In this document: piece after piece, positions 13,792 through 14,783 of the stretch
How positions within the stretch are numbered: position 1 is the first letter of the stretch
Layout of the letters: the number at the start of each line of letters is the position of its first letter
NCBI GenBank assembly: GCA_937860165.1
Contig: CALMBE010000369.1
Span: forward strand, 1 to 14,783
Direction of reading: 5' to 3'
Length of the DNA: 14,783 nt
From: an uncultured Planctomycetaceae bacterium
GTDB lineage: Bacteria > Planctomycetota > Planctomycetia > Pirellulales > Lacipirellulaceae
Translations under genes and position numbers: made by a program
Notes under the pieces: model-generated
Told to the model about the DNA's origin: nothing
What the model saw: only the letters and a program-made list of their open reading frames with translations
Databases searched by the model: none

Positions 13792-13911
13792 GAGCCTATC
13801 CAAGAACCCCTACGTAGGACGGTCCCCTGGGCCGTACACCAAGAATTTTCGTGAAACCATTCAACCTCCGGACGGCCTAAGAGACCGTCCTACGGTATTT
13901 GGATAAGCTCT
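13791..13911. mobile_element. 121-bp MITE-like element with imperfect terminal inverted repeats
   Basis: The left end (13791-13824: AGAGCCTATCCAAG, then TACGTAGGACGGTC) pairs with the right end (13883-13911: GACCGTCCTACG, then TTTGGATAAGCTCT). Twelve outer and twelve inner bases match well, with a few extra bases in the left arm. It fills the entire gap between two convergent genes and contains no open frame. It may be a miniature transposable element or a two-way terminator; the length of the arms and the asymmetric gap favour a mobile origin. Confidence 0.6.
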
Positions 13912-14783
13912 AAGAATCTTCCCCTTCTACTTCCTCCTCCTCTTCAACGATTCCCATTTCGAGTTGGCGAATCTTGCGGTACAGGTTCGAGCGGTGCAGA
14001 CCGAGTCGTTTCGCGGCCTTGCTCATGTTTCCGGCAGCACTGTCGATGACTTGTTTGATGTACTTTTGTTGAAACTCACGTGTGGCATCGGCAAGAGACG
14101 AATTGAGGTCAAAACTGAAGGCATCGGCTCCGCCGCCAGCGTCGATAAACGCTAGGTCTTCTGCTTCGATTCGGTCGCCCGACGTGAGATACGCCAATCT
14201 TTCAGTGAGATTGCGCAGCTCGCGGATATTTCCTGGCCAAGCATGTTCCAGTAATTTCTTCTTTGCCGCGGGGGAGAAAGTCGGTTTGCTGCGTCCCATA
14301 TTGCGGCAAAAGCCCTCGAAAAAATGTTCCGAGAGCAGGAGCACGTCATCTCCCCGTTCCCGCAGGGGAGGTAGCTTTAAGCTCACCACGTTAAGTCGGA
14401 AATAGAGGTCTTCGCGGAAGCGTTTTTCGCGGACCATTTTCCCGAGGTCCTGATTCGTGGCGGCAAGGATGCGGACTTCCGTGTGAATCGGCTGCGAACC
14501 TCCCACGCGCACGACGATTTTGTCTTCCAGCACTCGCAGCAGTTTGGCTTGGCCGCTGAGGCTCATGTCGCCGATTTCGTCGAGAAACAGAGTTCCCCCA
14601 GAAGCTAGTTCAAACTTGCCGGGTCGACGCTCGTGGGCATCAGTAAAAGCTCCTTTCTCGTGGCCGAAAAGCTCACTTTCGAGCAAAGTTTCGGTGAGTG
14701 CGGCGCAGTTGACGGCGATAAAAGGTTGTTCCCTGCGACGGCTGAGGTAATGAATCGAACGGGCCACGATTTCCTTGCCGGTG
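13910..14783 (-). CDS. sigma-54-dependent transcriptional regulator, N-terminus beyond the window
   Basis: A partial gene of about 290 residues; the start lies past the right edge. It holds most of an NtrC-type AAA+ domain. The visible sequence begins inside the Walker A loop ([14 protein letters not shown]) and includes the sigma-54 contact loop GAFTDA (14636-14653), Walker [13 protein letters not shown], the sensor segment [21 protein letters not shown] and [12 protein letters not shown]-terminal Fis-type helix-turn-helix ([20 protein letters not shown]) follows, and the protein ends in a very acidic tail with [11 protein letters not shown]. It would bind DNA and drive sigma-54 RNA polymerase by ATP hydrolysis. 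The loop has D where the consensus GAFTGA has G, a known natural variant. Whether it carries a receiver domain cannot be seen. The stop TAG (13910-13912) overlaps the end of the inverted-repeat element. Confidence 0.95.
   Translation of the reverse strand, partial: TGKEIVARSIHYLSRRREQPFIAVNCAALTETLLESELFGHEKGAFTDAHERRPGKFELASGGTLFLDEIGDMSLSGQAKLLRVLEDKIVVRVGGSQPIHTEVRILAATNQDLGKMVREKRFREDLYFRLNVVSLKLPPLRERGDDVLLLSEHFFEGFCRNMGRSKPTFSPAAKKKLLEHAWPGNIRELRNLTERLAYLTSGDRIEAEDLAFIDAGGGADAFSFDLNSSLADATREFQQKYIKQVIDSAAGNMSKAAKRLGLHRSNLYRKIRQLEMGIVEEEEEVEGEDS

Overview
The window looks like a chromosomal segment of a planctomycete, probably of the Pirellulales type. Three things point there: a secreted beta-propeller/HEAT/c-type cytochrome protein of the 'PVC-type heme-binding' class, a membrane protein family I associate with planctomycetes and acidobacteria, and a PEP-CTERM sorting-signal remnant. 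Genes are mostly single or in short pairs, on both strands. Several starts lack a Shine-Dalgarno sequence, and intergenic gaps are rich in short repeats. This assignment is inference from gene content; there is no rRNA or tRNA in the window.

Layout. 1-2900: ftsH (minus), preceded on the same strand by a secreted YwqK/MORN-like repeat protein. 3135-4510: an accessory island with higher GC at its left. It holds a decayed IS66-family element (frameshifted tnpA; tnpB head fused to tnpC tail by an internal deletion). Convergent to that is a small gene, 29 bp overlapped by the end of a start-less open frame that reads like the C-terminal toxin domain of a polymorphic (Rhs-type) toxin, with colicin-E5-like RNase features. 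I read this pair as an orphan toxin tip plus its immunity gene. A perfect 18-bp inverted repeat (3135-3152 and 4482-4499) brackets the island. 4560-4700: dispersed palindromic repeats. 4727-6307: purF (minus), of the [4Fe-4S] type. 6548-7135: a Uma2-family nuclease-like protein, possibly translated from a leaderless mRNA. 7153-10046: a two-gene operon (minus) with a 4-bp ATGA overlap, a multispanning membrane protein followed by the secreted heme protein. 10136-10305: a nest of repeats. 10351-10725: a DUF2237 protein (minus). 10880-11950: a cyclopropane-fatty-acid-synthase-type methyltransferase (plus). 11970-12350: repeats, two adjacent perfect palindromes and a PEP-CTERM 3' remnant. 12328-13035: fetB-like permease (minus). 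13215-13791: ppnP and a SelT/SelW/SelH-type thioredoxin-fold protein (plus), 10 bp apart. 13791-13911: a 121-bp element with long imperfect inverted ends, filling the whole gap between two convergent genes. 13910 to the right edge: a sigma-54-dependent regulator (minus), cut by the window end.

Most genes are housekeeping or stand-alone (proteolysis, purine synthesis and salvage, lipid modification). The unusual content is the toxin/immunity remnant beside the decayed transposon, and the families of short intergenic repeats. These include three arrays of exactly four 7-bp units (CGTAAGT / ACTTACG), one of which supplies the last codons and the stop of fetB.
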